A stretch of DNA of 9,548 bases, taken from Deltaproteobacteria bacterium. GTDB taxonomy: Bacteria > Desulfobacterota > DSM-4660 > Desulfatiglandales > B25-G16. Shown piece after piece: positions 1 through 6,491 of the stretch. Positions within the stretch are counted from its first letter, which is position 1. Each line of letters begins with the position of its first letter. The stretch lies in NCBI GenBank assembly GCA_003646935.1, contig QMLW01000037.1, positions 1 to 9,548 on the forward strand. The letters are read 5' to 3'. Below the pieces are notes generated by a model. It was not told where the DNA came from. It searched no databases and saw nothing but the letters and a program-made list of their open reading frames with translations. Position numbers and translations under genes: made by a program.

Positions 1-413
1 GCGGGAAACATGGTAAAAACCTGCTCAAGGGTTCGTTTCGCCTGGGCCCTGGTTGCCAGTATGCCCCCTATCCTTAGATTCTCTATTACACTGCTCTCGT
101 GAAAGATCCTCCGTCTCTCAGGACACAGGATAATACCCTCTCTAGCCCTCGTGCTGGGTTCCATGTCAATGATATCCCTTCCCTCATAGAACAGATTGCC
201 CAACACAGTGATCCTTTCTCCGCCTCTCATCTCCTCCTTTTTCTTCACATCCAGAATGATTCCGGAAATGGTGTACATGAGTGTTGACTTGCCCGCGCTG
301 TTAGCGCCGAAGATACCTGTGATCCGGCCTCTTTGGCAGCCTAGGGTCACGTTGTTGATGGCTATGGCGTTTTCGTAGAATACCATCATGTCTTTGACTT
401 CTAGCACGAGCAT
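1..413 (-). CDS. livF: LivF-like branched-chain amino acid ABC transporter ATPase (partial, C-terminus beyond window)
   Basis: This is the second ATPase of the importer. It would sit on the cytoplasmic face and hydrolyse ATP as a partner of LivG. The minus-strand frame is open from an ATG at 413 to the window edge, giving the first 137 residues of a family usually near 235. The Walker A motif reads GANSAGKS (residues about 36-43), where LivF proteins more often have GANGAGKT. The LivF hallmark 'CPERRRIF...ENLRIGG' follows at about residues 97-117. The segment between Walker A and that hallmark is somewhat longer than usual, with a charged stretch (VKKKEEMRGGE). The ATG overlaps the livG stop by one base (TGATG) and a purine-rich GGGAG lies just upstream, so translation is probably coupled. 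The Walker B and signature motifs lie outside the window. Confidence 0.93.
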   Translation of the reverse strand, partial: MLVLEVKDMMVFYENAIAINNVTLGCQRGRITGIFGANSAGKSTLMYTISGIILDVKKKEEMRGGERITVLGNLFYEGRDIIDMEPSTRAREGIILCPERRRIFHESSVIENLRIGGILATRAQAKRTLEQVFTMFP

Positions 414-1168
414 CAGGCTCTCTCCCTTCCGAGGTACGCCTTTTTCACTTCCGGGTCCTCCATAACCTCCAGCGGGATTCCCTCAGCGATCTTCTGTCCG
501 AAGTTCATGACAATTACCCTATCTGCTAGCCTGAAGAGCTCTCTCAGACGATGTTCGATCATGACCAGGGTAACCCCATCCATCTGGATTCTCTCGAGGA
601 GTGGGATCATAGAGGTTATCTCCGACATACTCAACCCGGAGAAAATCTCATCGCAGATGATCACCTCCGGGTTGAGGGCAAAACACCTCCCGAGCTCCAG
701 GCGTTTGAGGTAGCCTAATGGCAGAGACCCAGCAATCTTATATGGCACGCGAGCATCGCGCTCGAATCCGATCTCCTCGAGGATATCGATGGCCACGGCA
801 TCAGTATCACCCAGCTTTCCTCCCCGCGTCTGCCTTACGCGGGGTGAGTTCAGGGGCACGATAAGATTCTTATATGCCGAAAGGCTGTGGTAAGGCCTCA
901 TGACCTGGAATGTCCTCGTTAATCCGAGGTTTGCTATCTTGTGGGGTGGGGCGCCGGTAATGTCACGGGCTTTAAAGCGTACCGTTCCACGATCAGGCTT
1001 CACAAATCCGGTGGTGAGATTGGCAAGGGTAGTTTTCCCTGACCCGTTCGGCCCTATTATGCCAAGGATATCCCCTTTTTTCAGTGCGAAGCTCACGTTC
1101 AGCACAGCTTGAACTCCTCCGAAGGCCTTGCTGAGGTTCTCCACCTTGAGAAGCGGTCCTTGTTCCAT
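413..1168 (-). CDS. livG: LivG-like branched-chain amino acid ABC transporter ATPase
   Basis: This 251-residue protein is a full-length ABC ATPase of the LivG group, expected to drive the importer with LivF. Visible motifs are Walker A GPNGSGKT (39-46), a Q-loop glutamine at 88 (TRTFQVMRPY), a signature region reading LPLGYLKRLELGR (149-161) in place of the usual LSxGQ, Walker B VIICDE (169-174) and the H-loop histidine at 206 (VMIEHRL). The segment after Walker B is DEIFSGLS, lacking the proline of the common DEPxxGL. From memory, LivG relatives with an LxL-type signature are known, so this is probably a functional subfamily. The start ATG lies two bases after the livM stop and its ribosome binding site is weak, which suggests translational coupling. 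The gene overlaps livF by one base. The transported substrate cannot be read from this protein. Confidence 0.95.
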   Translation of the reverse strand: MEQGPLLKVENLSKAFGGVQAVLNVSFALKKGDILGIIGPNGSGKTTLANLTTGFVKPDRGTVRFKARDITGAPPHKIANLGLTRTFQVMRPYHSLSAYKNLIVPLNSPRVRQTRGGKLGDTDAVAIDILEEIGFERDARVPYKIAGSLPLGYLKRLELGRCFALNPEVIICDEIFSGLSMSEITSMIPLLERIQMDGVTLVMIEHRLRELFRLADRVIVMNFGQKIAEGIPLEVMEDPEVKKAYLGRERA

Positions 1169-1170
1169 GC

Positions 1171-2181
1171 CTACACCGTTTCCCAGAGTTCAAACTGATG
1201 ATATTTGCGCTGGAAGTAGTTCAACAATCCCTCCGGCTTATAAACGATGAATCCGATAAGGATGAAACAGTAGATCACCACCCTTAGCTGACCGAACCCC
1301 CGCAATGCCTCTGACAGGGGGGTCAGGGCGAATGCTCCCAGCACGGGACCTGCCAGGGTACCCATGCCTCCCATGACGCTCGCAGCAATTGGAAGAATCG
1401 AAAAATCCATGGCAAAAAGCGAGATTCCGAGCCAGCCGTAAAGGTGGCTCAAATAGGCGCCTCCAAATGAGCCGAGAAGCGAGGCGATGAACACGGCTTT
1501 GATTTTATAGGAGGTGATGTTGATTCCGGAGGCCTTGACCGCTTGGTCATTATCTTTGATTCCCCGTAGAATGAGGCCAATGTCTTCGTTAACAAGTCGT
1601 CTGATCGCAAAAAGGGCAATAATAACTACGACCAGGATAAGGTAGATTTCCGTCCAAACATTGGGCAGGGTACCCAGGGCACTGATCCCCTCCGTGCCCC
1701 CGAAGATGCTGAGCGCAATGATGATGTATCTGGCAAACATAGGAAACATGAAACTTATTATGGCGAAGTAGATTCCTCTCAGCCGCAGAGCAGGGATGAG
1801 GACCAACGTGCTGAATATCGCTCCCCCCAGTGTAGCAATGGGAATACAAAAAAGGGCCGACCAACCGAGATGGGCGTTCAGGAGCCCCGATATATATCCA
1901 CCGCTTCCGATGAAGAACGCCCCGCCGAGGCATACCAACCCCACATACTCGGCAAGCAGATCAAATCCCAGGGCCAGTAAGGCGTAGATTCCCGCCGCAC
2001 ATAAGACCCTCTGCCAGTACATGTCCAAGAGCAAGGGCAGAGTGAGCAATCCCACGATCAGCAATGCCCTGGGCAGGATAAGGTAGAGCATTTCAGTCCA
2101 CGAACTGAGCGCATATAATCCTTCAGTGCGGACCTTTATGCTTCTGTCCAACCTCTTTTTTCGCCTCGTCTCGTCAACCAA
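1171..2181 (-). CDS. livM: LivM-like branched-chain amino acid ABC transporter permease
   Basis: This 336-residue inner-membrane permease forms half of the translocation pore with LivH. It has a basic N-terminal tail (RRKKR) followed by many hydrophobic segments. Family marks include 'LRLRGIYFAIISFMF' near 132-146, the cytoplasmic EAA-like ATPase-docking loop 'LRGIKDNDQAVKASGIN' near 205-221, and 'GGMGTLAGPVLGA' near 271-283. The start is a TTG at 2181, one base after the livH stop. It was chosen because a purine-rich AGGAAAGG stands about eight bases upstream and the next in-frame Met (residue 31) would be at the edge of the first membrane segment. TTG may lower initiation or tie it to livH translation. 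The gene is followed after two bases by livG. Confidence 0.95.
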   Translation of the reverse strand: MVDETRRKKRLDRSIKVRTEGLYALSSWTEMLYLILPRALLIVGLLTLPLLLDMYWQRVLCAAGIYALLALGFDLLAEYVGLVCLGGAFFIGSGGYISGLLNAHLGWSALFCIPIATLGGAIFSTLVLIPALRLRGIYFAIISFMFPMFARYIIIALSIFGGTEGISALGTLPNVWTEIYLILVVVIIALFAIRRLVNEDIGLILRGIKDNDQAVKASGINITSYKIKAVFIASLLGSFGGAYLSHLYGWLGISLFAMDFSILPIAASVMGGMGTLAGPVLGAFALTPLSEALRGFGQLRVVIYCFILIGFIVYKPEGLLNYFQRKYHQFELWETV

Positions 2182-2182
2182 T

Positions 2183-3067
2183 TTACACCCTTTCCTCGAA
2201 TTCCTTTTGCTTTCCTAACAGGCCGGAGGGCTTGACCAAGAGGATGAAAATTATTGTTCCTACCAAAACTACCGACTCCCACATCGCCCCGAATAAAGCC
2301 GTACTTAACTTCATGGAGAAACCCAGCAAGAAAGACGCGAATACCGCTCCCCACCAGCTTCCGAGGCCGCCGATGATGCAAATCGCAAGGGCGTAGATCA
2401 GCACATGATACCCCATTTCAGGGGTTATATTTCCCAGGGGAAGAATAGTTACGGCGGCCAGCCCTGCCAAAGCCGACCCTATTGACATGGATATCATAGC
2501 GGTACGGTCGGAGTTCACACCAAGCATCATGGCTGCATGCTCGTCCTGCGCAATTGCCCTGAGGGAAAGACCGAGTTTCGTGTAGTGGGTGAATATCGAC
2601 ATCCCTACAATCATCGCCAATCCTGCTCCTATGATGATAAGCCGCTGATAGTTTACAAATACCCCTAGGATACAGACCTTCCCTTCTATAAAGTTAGGAA
2701 GCATGTAGAACGGACCTATGAAACCCTTGAACCCCCCGATGCCCTGAAGGCGCAAGCCCTCCAGGATAATCAGTCCAACGGCGAAAGAGGCGATGATTTC
2801 GGATGCAGGAAGGCCCCGCAACCGTATAAGGATAAAGCGATATATGATGAGACCGATGATGGAGGCGATGATCAGGGAGATGAAAACGGCGAGCGGGTAG
2901 TTAAGAGTAAGATCGTTTATAAAGCTATAGGTCAGGAAACCCACAAGGACGTAAATGGAACCATGGGCGAAGTTGGGGATTCTGCTGACACCGTATACCA
3001 GGGTAAAGCCCAGAGCAATGAGGGCAAAGGTAACACTATTTACTGTACCATATACGAGTATGTCCAT
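2183..3067 (-). CDS. livH: LivH-like branched-chain amino acid ABC transporter permease
   Basis: This 294-residue polytopic membrane protein is the other permease of the importer. Recognisable LivH features are 'IPNFAHGSIYVLVGF' at about 30-44 (the family's N-AHG motif), the ATPase-contacting loop 'LRAIAQDEHAAMMLGVN' at about 169-185, 'GGLGSWWGAVFASFLLGF' near 233-250, and a C-terminal 'LLVKPSGLLG' near 276-285. The length is normal. The ATG at 3067 is preceded by GGGATCTGAGG, giving a modest ribosome binding site. It is the first gene after the hairpin-bearing spacer that follows livK, and livM follows one base after its stop. Expression is therefore likely lower than livK but equal to the rest of the permease-ATPase block. 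Confidence 0.95.
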   Translation of the reverse strand: MDILVYGTVNSVTFALIALGFTLVYGVSRIPNFAHGSIYVLVGFLTYSFINDLTLNYPLAVFISLIIASIIGLIIYRFILIRLRGLPASEIIASFAVGLIILEGLRLQGIGGFKGFIGPFYMLPNFIEGKVCILGVFVNYQRLIIIGAGLAMIVGMSIFTHYTKLGLSLRAIAQDEHAAMMLGVNSDRTAMISMSIGSALAGLAAVTILPLGNITPEMGYHVLIYALAICIIGGLGSWWGAVFASFLLGFSMKLSTALFGAMWESVVLVGTIIFILLVKPSGLLGKQKEFEERV

Positions 3068-3190
3068 ATCCTCAGATCCCTGTGTTTACCCTTTTTTCGT
3101 CGCGAATCTAGGCACGGCCGACCATGGCTTTCCCCTTTCCGCTCGGACATAAGCAAACAAGCAATGATGAGGAATGGTGCAGATACACCC

Positions 3191-3231
3191 AATCAGGCCC
3201 CCGTGCACTCGGTGTCCACAGGGGCCTGATT
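3191..3231 (-). promoter_or_regulatory. livK-livH intergenic hairpin (attenuator or mRNA stabiliser)
   Basis: An 11-bp perfect inverted repeat (AATCAGGCCCC at 3191-3201 and GGGGCCTGATT at 3221-3231) lies seven bases after the livK stop codon. Read as minus-strand RNA the stem extends by a U-G wobble and a GUG/CAC triplet to 15 pairs around an 11-base loop. Read as plus-strand RNA the same position is a C-A mismatch. This asymmetry fits function in the liv transcript. On the minus side no U-tract follows, so a classic intrinsic terminator is unlikely. A partial attenuator or a 3' end protector that raises livK over livHMGF fits better. On the plus side a run of four T follows, but no plus-strand gene ends here. 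Confidence 0.7.
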
Positions 3232-3237
3232 TTACAC

Positions 3238-4515
3238 CTATTTCAGCCAGGGAGGCATCTTGATCCCGGCGGTTGCCGCGACCGAAGGGAAGATCTGCAC
3301 CCTTTTGCCGTTCTGCCACTGGACCCAACAGCCCAATACGCTTTGCTTTGGGTCGTAACCGTAGACTATCTGGTGGTTCTTGTCAAAACGGACAGTCCCT
3401 CTGACGGTGGGGAGGTTGGTCTTTTCAAGGGCTTGGATCAAAGCGTCATCTTCGAGGGATCCAGCCCTCTCCACTGCGTCCTTGAGCACATATAGGGCCT
3501 CGTATGCGCTGACGCAGCCCGTGCTCCGGGGAGGCACATCCCATCTCTTCTTGAAGCTGTTATAGAAGTCCATACTCCGAGACGTGGCTTCGCTTGGCAC
3601 ATTGCCGGTCTCAGAAAGGGTAACCACACTATAGGCACACTTCCCATTTGTTGCTTTCCAGAAGCCCGGGTCTTCGGCTGCACCGATAAAACCGATGGGA
3701 AGGGCCGGAATTTCCATGTCCGCCCACTGCTTGAGCAGGATGGAGGTCTCCGGGGAGTAAGCCCACATAAACATGACCTGGGCACCGGATTTCTTGCAAT
3801 CGGTTAAAGCAGAGGAATAGTCGGTTGTTCCGATAGGATGCTTATCTCTTCCCACGATGTCCCATCCGCTCTTTTTGGCCAGCTTCTCGACTATACCTGC
3901 TGCCTTCCGGCACATGAGGCTGTCATCAATGGAAACGAACAGCTTGTTGAACCCGTATTTAGAGTTGATATTGCTTAGAAGGTCAAGGGCCTCCTTGATG
4001 TACCATTTCACACTCCCGCTCGCCCTGAAGGAGTACTTGTATTTTTCAGGGTTCTTGGCCACCTTCTGGTCCCAGCTGGGCGTGTAGCAGCCGATTGAAA
4101 CTATGTCCACAATCTTATAGCGGGCATAGAGATCCATGGCGGCCATCCCACACTCCGACATGCACGGTCCACCTACAATGACATCAGAATCCTTCTGAAG
4201 AATAAGTTTTTCAATGGCCCGGAGGACAGCGCTGGTGGGAACGCCGGGTTCCTCGTCGCGGGTATCAATGATTTCAAGCTTGAGCGGACGCATAACGCCA
4301 TTTACCTTGACCCCGCCTGCTGCATTGATCTCTTCCGCGGCAAGGATCATCCCCCTCTCTCCGTTCTGGCCGTATGCGCTGGCCCGCGGAACAGGAGCGC
4401 CTACTACAATAGGTTCGCCCTTCTTCTCTGCCCTGACTTCAACTGCGTTTAATCCAGACATAAAGAAGGTGGCGATACCCATGATAACGATAACCTGTAA
4501 TCTTTTCGCCCTCAT
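3238..4515 (-). CDS. livK: Periplasmic substrate-binding protein of a liv-type ABC importer
   Basis: This 425-residue precursor is a type I periplasmic binding protein of the Leu/Ile/Val-binding family. The N-terminus has a signal peptide (MRAKRLQ, then a hydrophobic core), with cleavage likely after VRA at 29. The mature protein begins with the family pattern 'IVVGAPVPRASAYGQNGERGMILAAEEIN' (about 36-64, in two blocks), followed by 'DVIVGGPCMSE' and a C-terminal 'LPTVRGTVRFDKNHQ' region typical of these proteins. It would capture the substrate and deliver it to LivHM. It holds eight cysteines after the signal peptide (118, 122, 143, 202, 240, 293, 334, 396), unusually many for this family. 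The start ATG has a strong AAGGGGG ribosome site at good spacing. The substrate is uncertain: family members bind branched-chain amino acids, but also amides, urea or aromatic acids. Confidence 0.92.
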   Translation of the reverse strand: MRAKRLQVIVIMGIATFFMSGLNAVEVRAEKKGEPIVVGAPVPRASAYGQNGERGMILAAEEINAAGGVKVNGVMRPLKLEIIDTRDEEPGVPTSAVLRAIEKLILQKDSDVIVGGPCMSECGMAAMDLYARYKIVDIVSIGCYTPSWDQKVAKNPEKYKYSFRASGSVKWYIKEALDLLSNINSKYGFNKLFVSIDDSLMCRKAAGIVEKLAKKSGWDIVGRDKHPIGTTDYSSALTDCKKSGAQVMFMWAYSPETSILLKQWADMEIPALPIGFIGAAEDPGFWKATNGKCAYSVVTLSETGNVPSEATSRSMDFYNSFKKRWDVPPRSTGCVSAYEALYVLKDAVERAGSLEDDALIQALEKTNLPTVRGTVRFDKNHQIVYGYDPKQSVLGCWVQWQNGKRVQIFPSVAATAGIKMPPWLK

Positions 4516-4541
4516 AATAACCCCCTTTGTTAAGTAAAAAT

Positions 4542-4571
4542 ATATTATTGAAAAAGCTTCAGATTAGGCAA
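4542..4571 (-). promoter_or_regulatory. Probable sigma70-type promoter for the liv operon
   Basis: On the minus strand TTGCCT (4566-4571) and TAATAT (4542-4547) are separated by 18 bases, about 30 bases upstream of the livK start codon. The DNA is AT-rich here and the strong AAGGGGG ribosome site lies between. The -35 matches four of six consensus bases. Assignment is by pattern only. Confidence 0.45.
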
Positions 4572-5374
4572 ATGATATCAGTGTATAAGTGAGCAGACGT
4601 GAACAGGGCAGTTTCTGTTCTCGTTTCTGTACCAAAAGCAGGGCATTATCCTCAAAGACTTAATCCGATTAAGCCATAACACTAAGCGTTACTGATTTGG
4701 ACAAGTCTGGTAACAGCATGTTTCAGCTCCTGGGGGAACCTGCCTACTCCACCAGGAGCAAGGTTTACACAATTTGAGAGGTCCTTGCATGGAGAACAGC
4801 TACATGGAGAGGCTACGTTGTTTAAACATCAATAAGTCTTCATGATTACAGTAGATATGGCATTTATTGCCATGTTTGCTTCGTTAATGACTTTCAAAAA
4901 GCATCAAACTCATCACCTAATGGTGGATATGATACAGTATGTAGCGCAGTGGTACCTGAAGATTATTAAGGTATAGAGGGTTTAGGATAGGGGAGTTAGA
5001 GCGTAAGTAGGATGGTTGGACTCCGCTTGATGCTGGACAAGCATTCTGAGACCTGCTTTGATCGAAAAGAAGTTCTGGGGACCATATTCTGTGATGCAAG
5101 AGCATGGATAACCCTCTTATCACTGCGATGCAGGCTGATATTGCATCTGCCTATCAGTAAATTGGAACGTACATGCCCACCAAACTTGTCACTTTTATTA
5201 TATAAAACAAGGCATTGTCAAATGAAAACGTGAAGGCTGATTTTGTCATCTAAGAATTGAAATTGAACCGTATTGATGAATTTAAACCCTTTAGCTTTCC
5301 TGCTTGACCCATATTGCTCTTTTCCCTATAGTCGTGCCATCAAAGCAAGGCTTTCTCAGTGTTGAAAAAGGCTG
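4572..5374. other. AT-rich intergenic stretch with small inverted repeats, no convincing gene
   Basis: About 800 bases without a recognisable gene. Short frames occur on both strands, but none has a good ribosome site together with a recognisable product. Visible structure: CTTAAT-CCG-ATTAAG (4659-4673); an 8-bp perfect inverted repeat GCTCCTGG/CCAGGAGC with an 18-base loop (4726-4759); a direct repeat CATGGAGA at 4788 and 4803; ATGGCA-TTTAT-TGCCAT (4857-4873); and two interleaved small inverted repeats GATGCA/TGCATC and CTGATA/TATCAG (5127-5157). A minus-strand frame opposite about 4685-4835, containing GRFPQELKHAVTRLVQ and ending at a TAG, has no plausible start and is not recognised. The picture fits decayed DNA or an uncharacterised structured element. 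Confidence 0.5.
4726..4759. repeat. Inverted repeat GCTCCTGG / CCAGGAGC
   Basis: Perfect 8-bp arms (4726-4733 and 4752-4759) enclose an 18-base loop. There is no T-run next to it on either strand, so it does not look like a terminator. It lies in the gene-free stretch upstream of the liv promoter, and its role is unknown. Confidence 0.5.
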
Positions 5375-5593
5375 ATGATGCGAATGAGCATGATTTGCGG
5401 GCAATCTGTTGAACGCTTTCTTGAGGAGATAAAGGGATTTCATGGATTCATCGCGCCTGGGATCGTGGTCGGTGGCTTTATCGTGGATTGGGCACGTGAA
5501 TTAATAGGAACTGATTCTGCAATCCGCAAATCCCTCATCCCTTTTCCCCGTATAGGGCTGGGAGACAACTCCCTCCACAAATTGCTCACCTAA
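5375..5593 (+). pseudogene. FmdE-family (formylmethanofuran dehydrogenase subunit E-like) N-terminal remnant
   Basis: The 72-codon frame begins with several Met codons (5375, 5378, 5384, 5390) after a GAAAAAGG stretch. Its residues about 7-45 read ICGQSVERFLEEI, then GFHGFIAPGIVVGGFIVDWA, then RELIG. This matches the start of FmdE-like proteins, whose hallmark is a His-Gly after an amphipathic helix, then a Pro-Gly and a hydrophobic segment (FHGxxxPGxxxG). In intact members the domain continues for over 100 residues with cysteines that bind metal. Here the similarity stops near residue 45 and the next 27 codons (TDSAIRKSLIPFPRIG...) look unrelated. Neither of the other two plus-strand frames picks the family up again. 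I therefore read it as a gene truncated by recombination or insertion. It could still be expressed as a short peptide. It faces away from the liv genes and towards hepT. Confidence 0.55.
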
Positions 5594-5611
5594 AAAATTT
5601 CATCATTGGGT

Positions 5612-6034
5612 TTATGGCAAAAGGGTTTCTCCTAGTTTTTCTAAAAATTCAAGAAATACATCTATATCCTTAAGTTTTTCATAAACCCGTTTATTATCAA
5701 CCTTTATATAATGGTGAACAAGGAGATTCCTGAATTTAGCCATATCAGCCATTTTTCTTACGGTTTCTTTCGGCAAGATGTTAAGCTCATCAAGCAACTC
5801 AAAGCAGTGGGCATAATCCTTGGGAGCCCTTCCCCCCTTTTTGGCAACAATATGATAGCAGATGTCAATAGCTGCTTGACCGGCTACCACGAAATTATAT
5901 TTTGTACTTCTTATCAAGGTGTCATCCTGGAGAAATTTTTCCCTTAATACCTTGGTACAATCCCTTAGCAGTCTTACTGCCTCCTTTATCTCACCTGCAT
6001 AAACCTCAATTTTATCCTTGTTAATCTCAGCCAC
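5612..6034 (-). CDS. hepT: HepT-like HEPN-domain toxin (RNase) of a type VII toxin-antitoxin system
   Basis: This 140-residue all-helical protein belongs to the HepT/DUF86 group of HEPN ribonucleases. The diagnostic RX4HXY motif is intact: R102, H107, Y109 (RNLLVHHY). The rest, such as 'SVVAGQ'-like 'FVVAGQAAIDICYHIVAKKG' near 48-67 and 'PKDYAHCFELL' near 71-81, is typical of the family. In characterised pairs the toxin dimer cleaves RNA through the Arg and His, and MntA silences it by adding AMP units to the motif tyrosine, here Y109. The best start is a GTG at 6034, seven bases after AAGGAG and overlapping the mntA stop by eight bases. A longer frame starting at 6103 would sit wholly inside mntA without a ribosome site. 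An adjacent TTG at 6037 is a less likely alternative. The base composition is much more AT-rich than the liv or hsp70 genes (14 G/C of 60 in 5641-5700), suggesting acquisition. Confidence 0.9.
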   Translation of the reverse strand: MAEINKDKIEVYAGEIKEAVRLLRDCTKVLREKFLQDDTLIRSTKYNFVVAGQAAIDICYHIVAKKGGRAPKDYAHCFELLDELNILPKETVRKMADMAKFRNLLVHHYIKVDNKRVYEKLKDIDVFLEFLEKLGETLLP

Positions 6035-6440
6035 CAAGCATCTCCTTAAGAAAATCCCTCTTAGTAATGGTCTGGTCGTAATACAAGCTCCACACCGTTG
6101 CAAGGAAATCGGTTCTTACTTCATCATCCTTTGAGAACAATAATATCCCTTTTGTTGAATGAAATTGAAAGGCGATAGGTGCGTTATTTATCACTTTTAG
6201 ATCTATGGGGGTCACTTTAGTGGCCGCCTCGGCCTCTATAGATATATCTATCCCATAATCAATCTCTTTTCCTGCGTGTATTATTGTTTCATCCACATAT
6301 ACAGCTATATCAATATCCCTAAAGGATATTCCTTCTACAAATGAGCCATGGAGATAGGAGAAGATAATTTCCGGCCTTGGTTCAAAAAAGGCCCTGAGTT
6401 TCCTAATAGTCTCTTTCTTTTGTTTTGGTTTCATGTTCAT
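6027..6440 (-). CDS. mntA: MntA-like minimal nucleotidyltransferase antitoxin
   Basis: This 137-residue protein is a minimal nucleotidyltransferase that would act as the antitoxin for HepT by transferring AMP to its active-site tyrosine. The catalytic motif is visible as 'HGSFVEGISFRDIDIAVYVDE': G32-S33, then aspartates D42 and D44, with a probable third aspartate D80 in 'VTPIDLKVIN'. The spacing GSX8DXD is two residues shorter than the GSX10DXD of the best-known members, a variant seen in other minimal nucleotidyltransferases. The ATG at 6440 has no Shine-Dalgarno sequence and is only about seven bases from a candidate -10 box. A second in-frame ATG at 6434 is possible. hepT overlaps its end, so the two are co-translated in antitoxin-first order, the usual order for this pair. 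The gene shares the AT-rich composition of hepT. Confidence 0.9.
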   Translation of the reverse strand: MNMKPKQKKETIRKLRAFFEPRPEIIFSYLHGSFVEGISFRDIDIAVYVDETIIHAGKEIDYGIDISIEAEAATKVTPIDLKVINNAPIAFQFHSTKGILLFSKDDEVRTDFLATVWSLYYDQTITKRDFLKEMLGG

Positions 6441-6447
6441 ACGTCAA

Positions 6448-6476
6448 ATAATACACCAATAGATATGAAACTGCAA
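6448..6476 (-). promoter_or_regulatory. Probable mntA-hepT promoter, possibly giving a leaderless mRNA
   Basis: On the minus strand TTGCAG (6471-6476), a 17-base spacer, and TATTAT (6448-6453, five of six consensus bases) precede the mntA ATG. Transcription would begin about seven bases after the -10 box, at or within a base or two of the start codon at 6440. This agrees with the absence of a ribosome binding site there. Confidence 0.5.
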
Positions 6477-6491
6477 GTGATTGAGTCGTGA

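Noticed and set aside
3124..3495. Plus-strand frame of 123 codons
   Set aside because: It covers the intergenic hairpin and the 3' end of livK. The minus-strand gene is certain and this frame has no ribosome site or recognisable product.
4688..4705. An 18-base similarity between 4688-4705 and 6488-6505 that might be shared element ends
   Set aside because: Only 13 of 18 bases match with no wider similarity. This is within what chance could give after searching by eye.
5012..5233. 73-codon plus-strand frame in the gene-free stretch, with an overlapping 68-codon minus-strand frame
   Set aside because: Neither has a convincing ribosome site, a domain pattern or a neighbour in the same direction. 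The composition looks non-coding.
5276..5365. 29-codon plus-strand ORF just before the FmdE remnant
   Set aside because: It has no Shine-Dalgarno sequence and no recognisable product.
5560..5573. Hairpin GGGAG-ACAA-CTCCC downstream of hepT
   Set aside because: Only five pairs and no T-run on either side, so not supported as a terminator.
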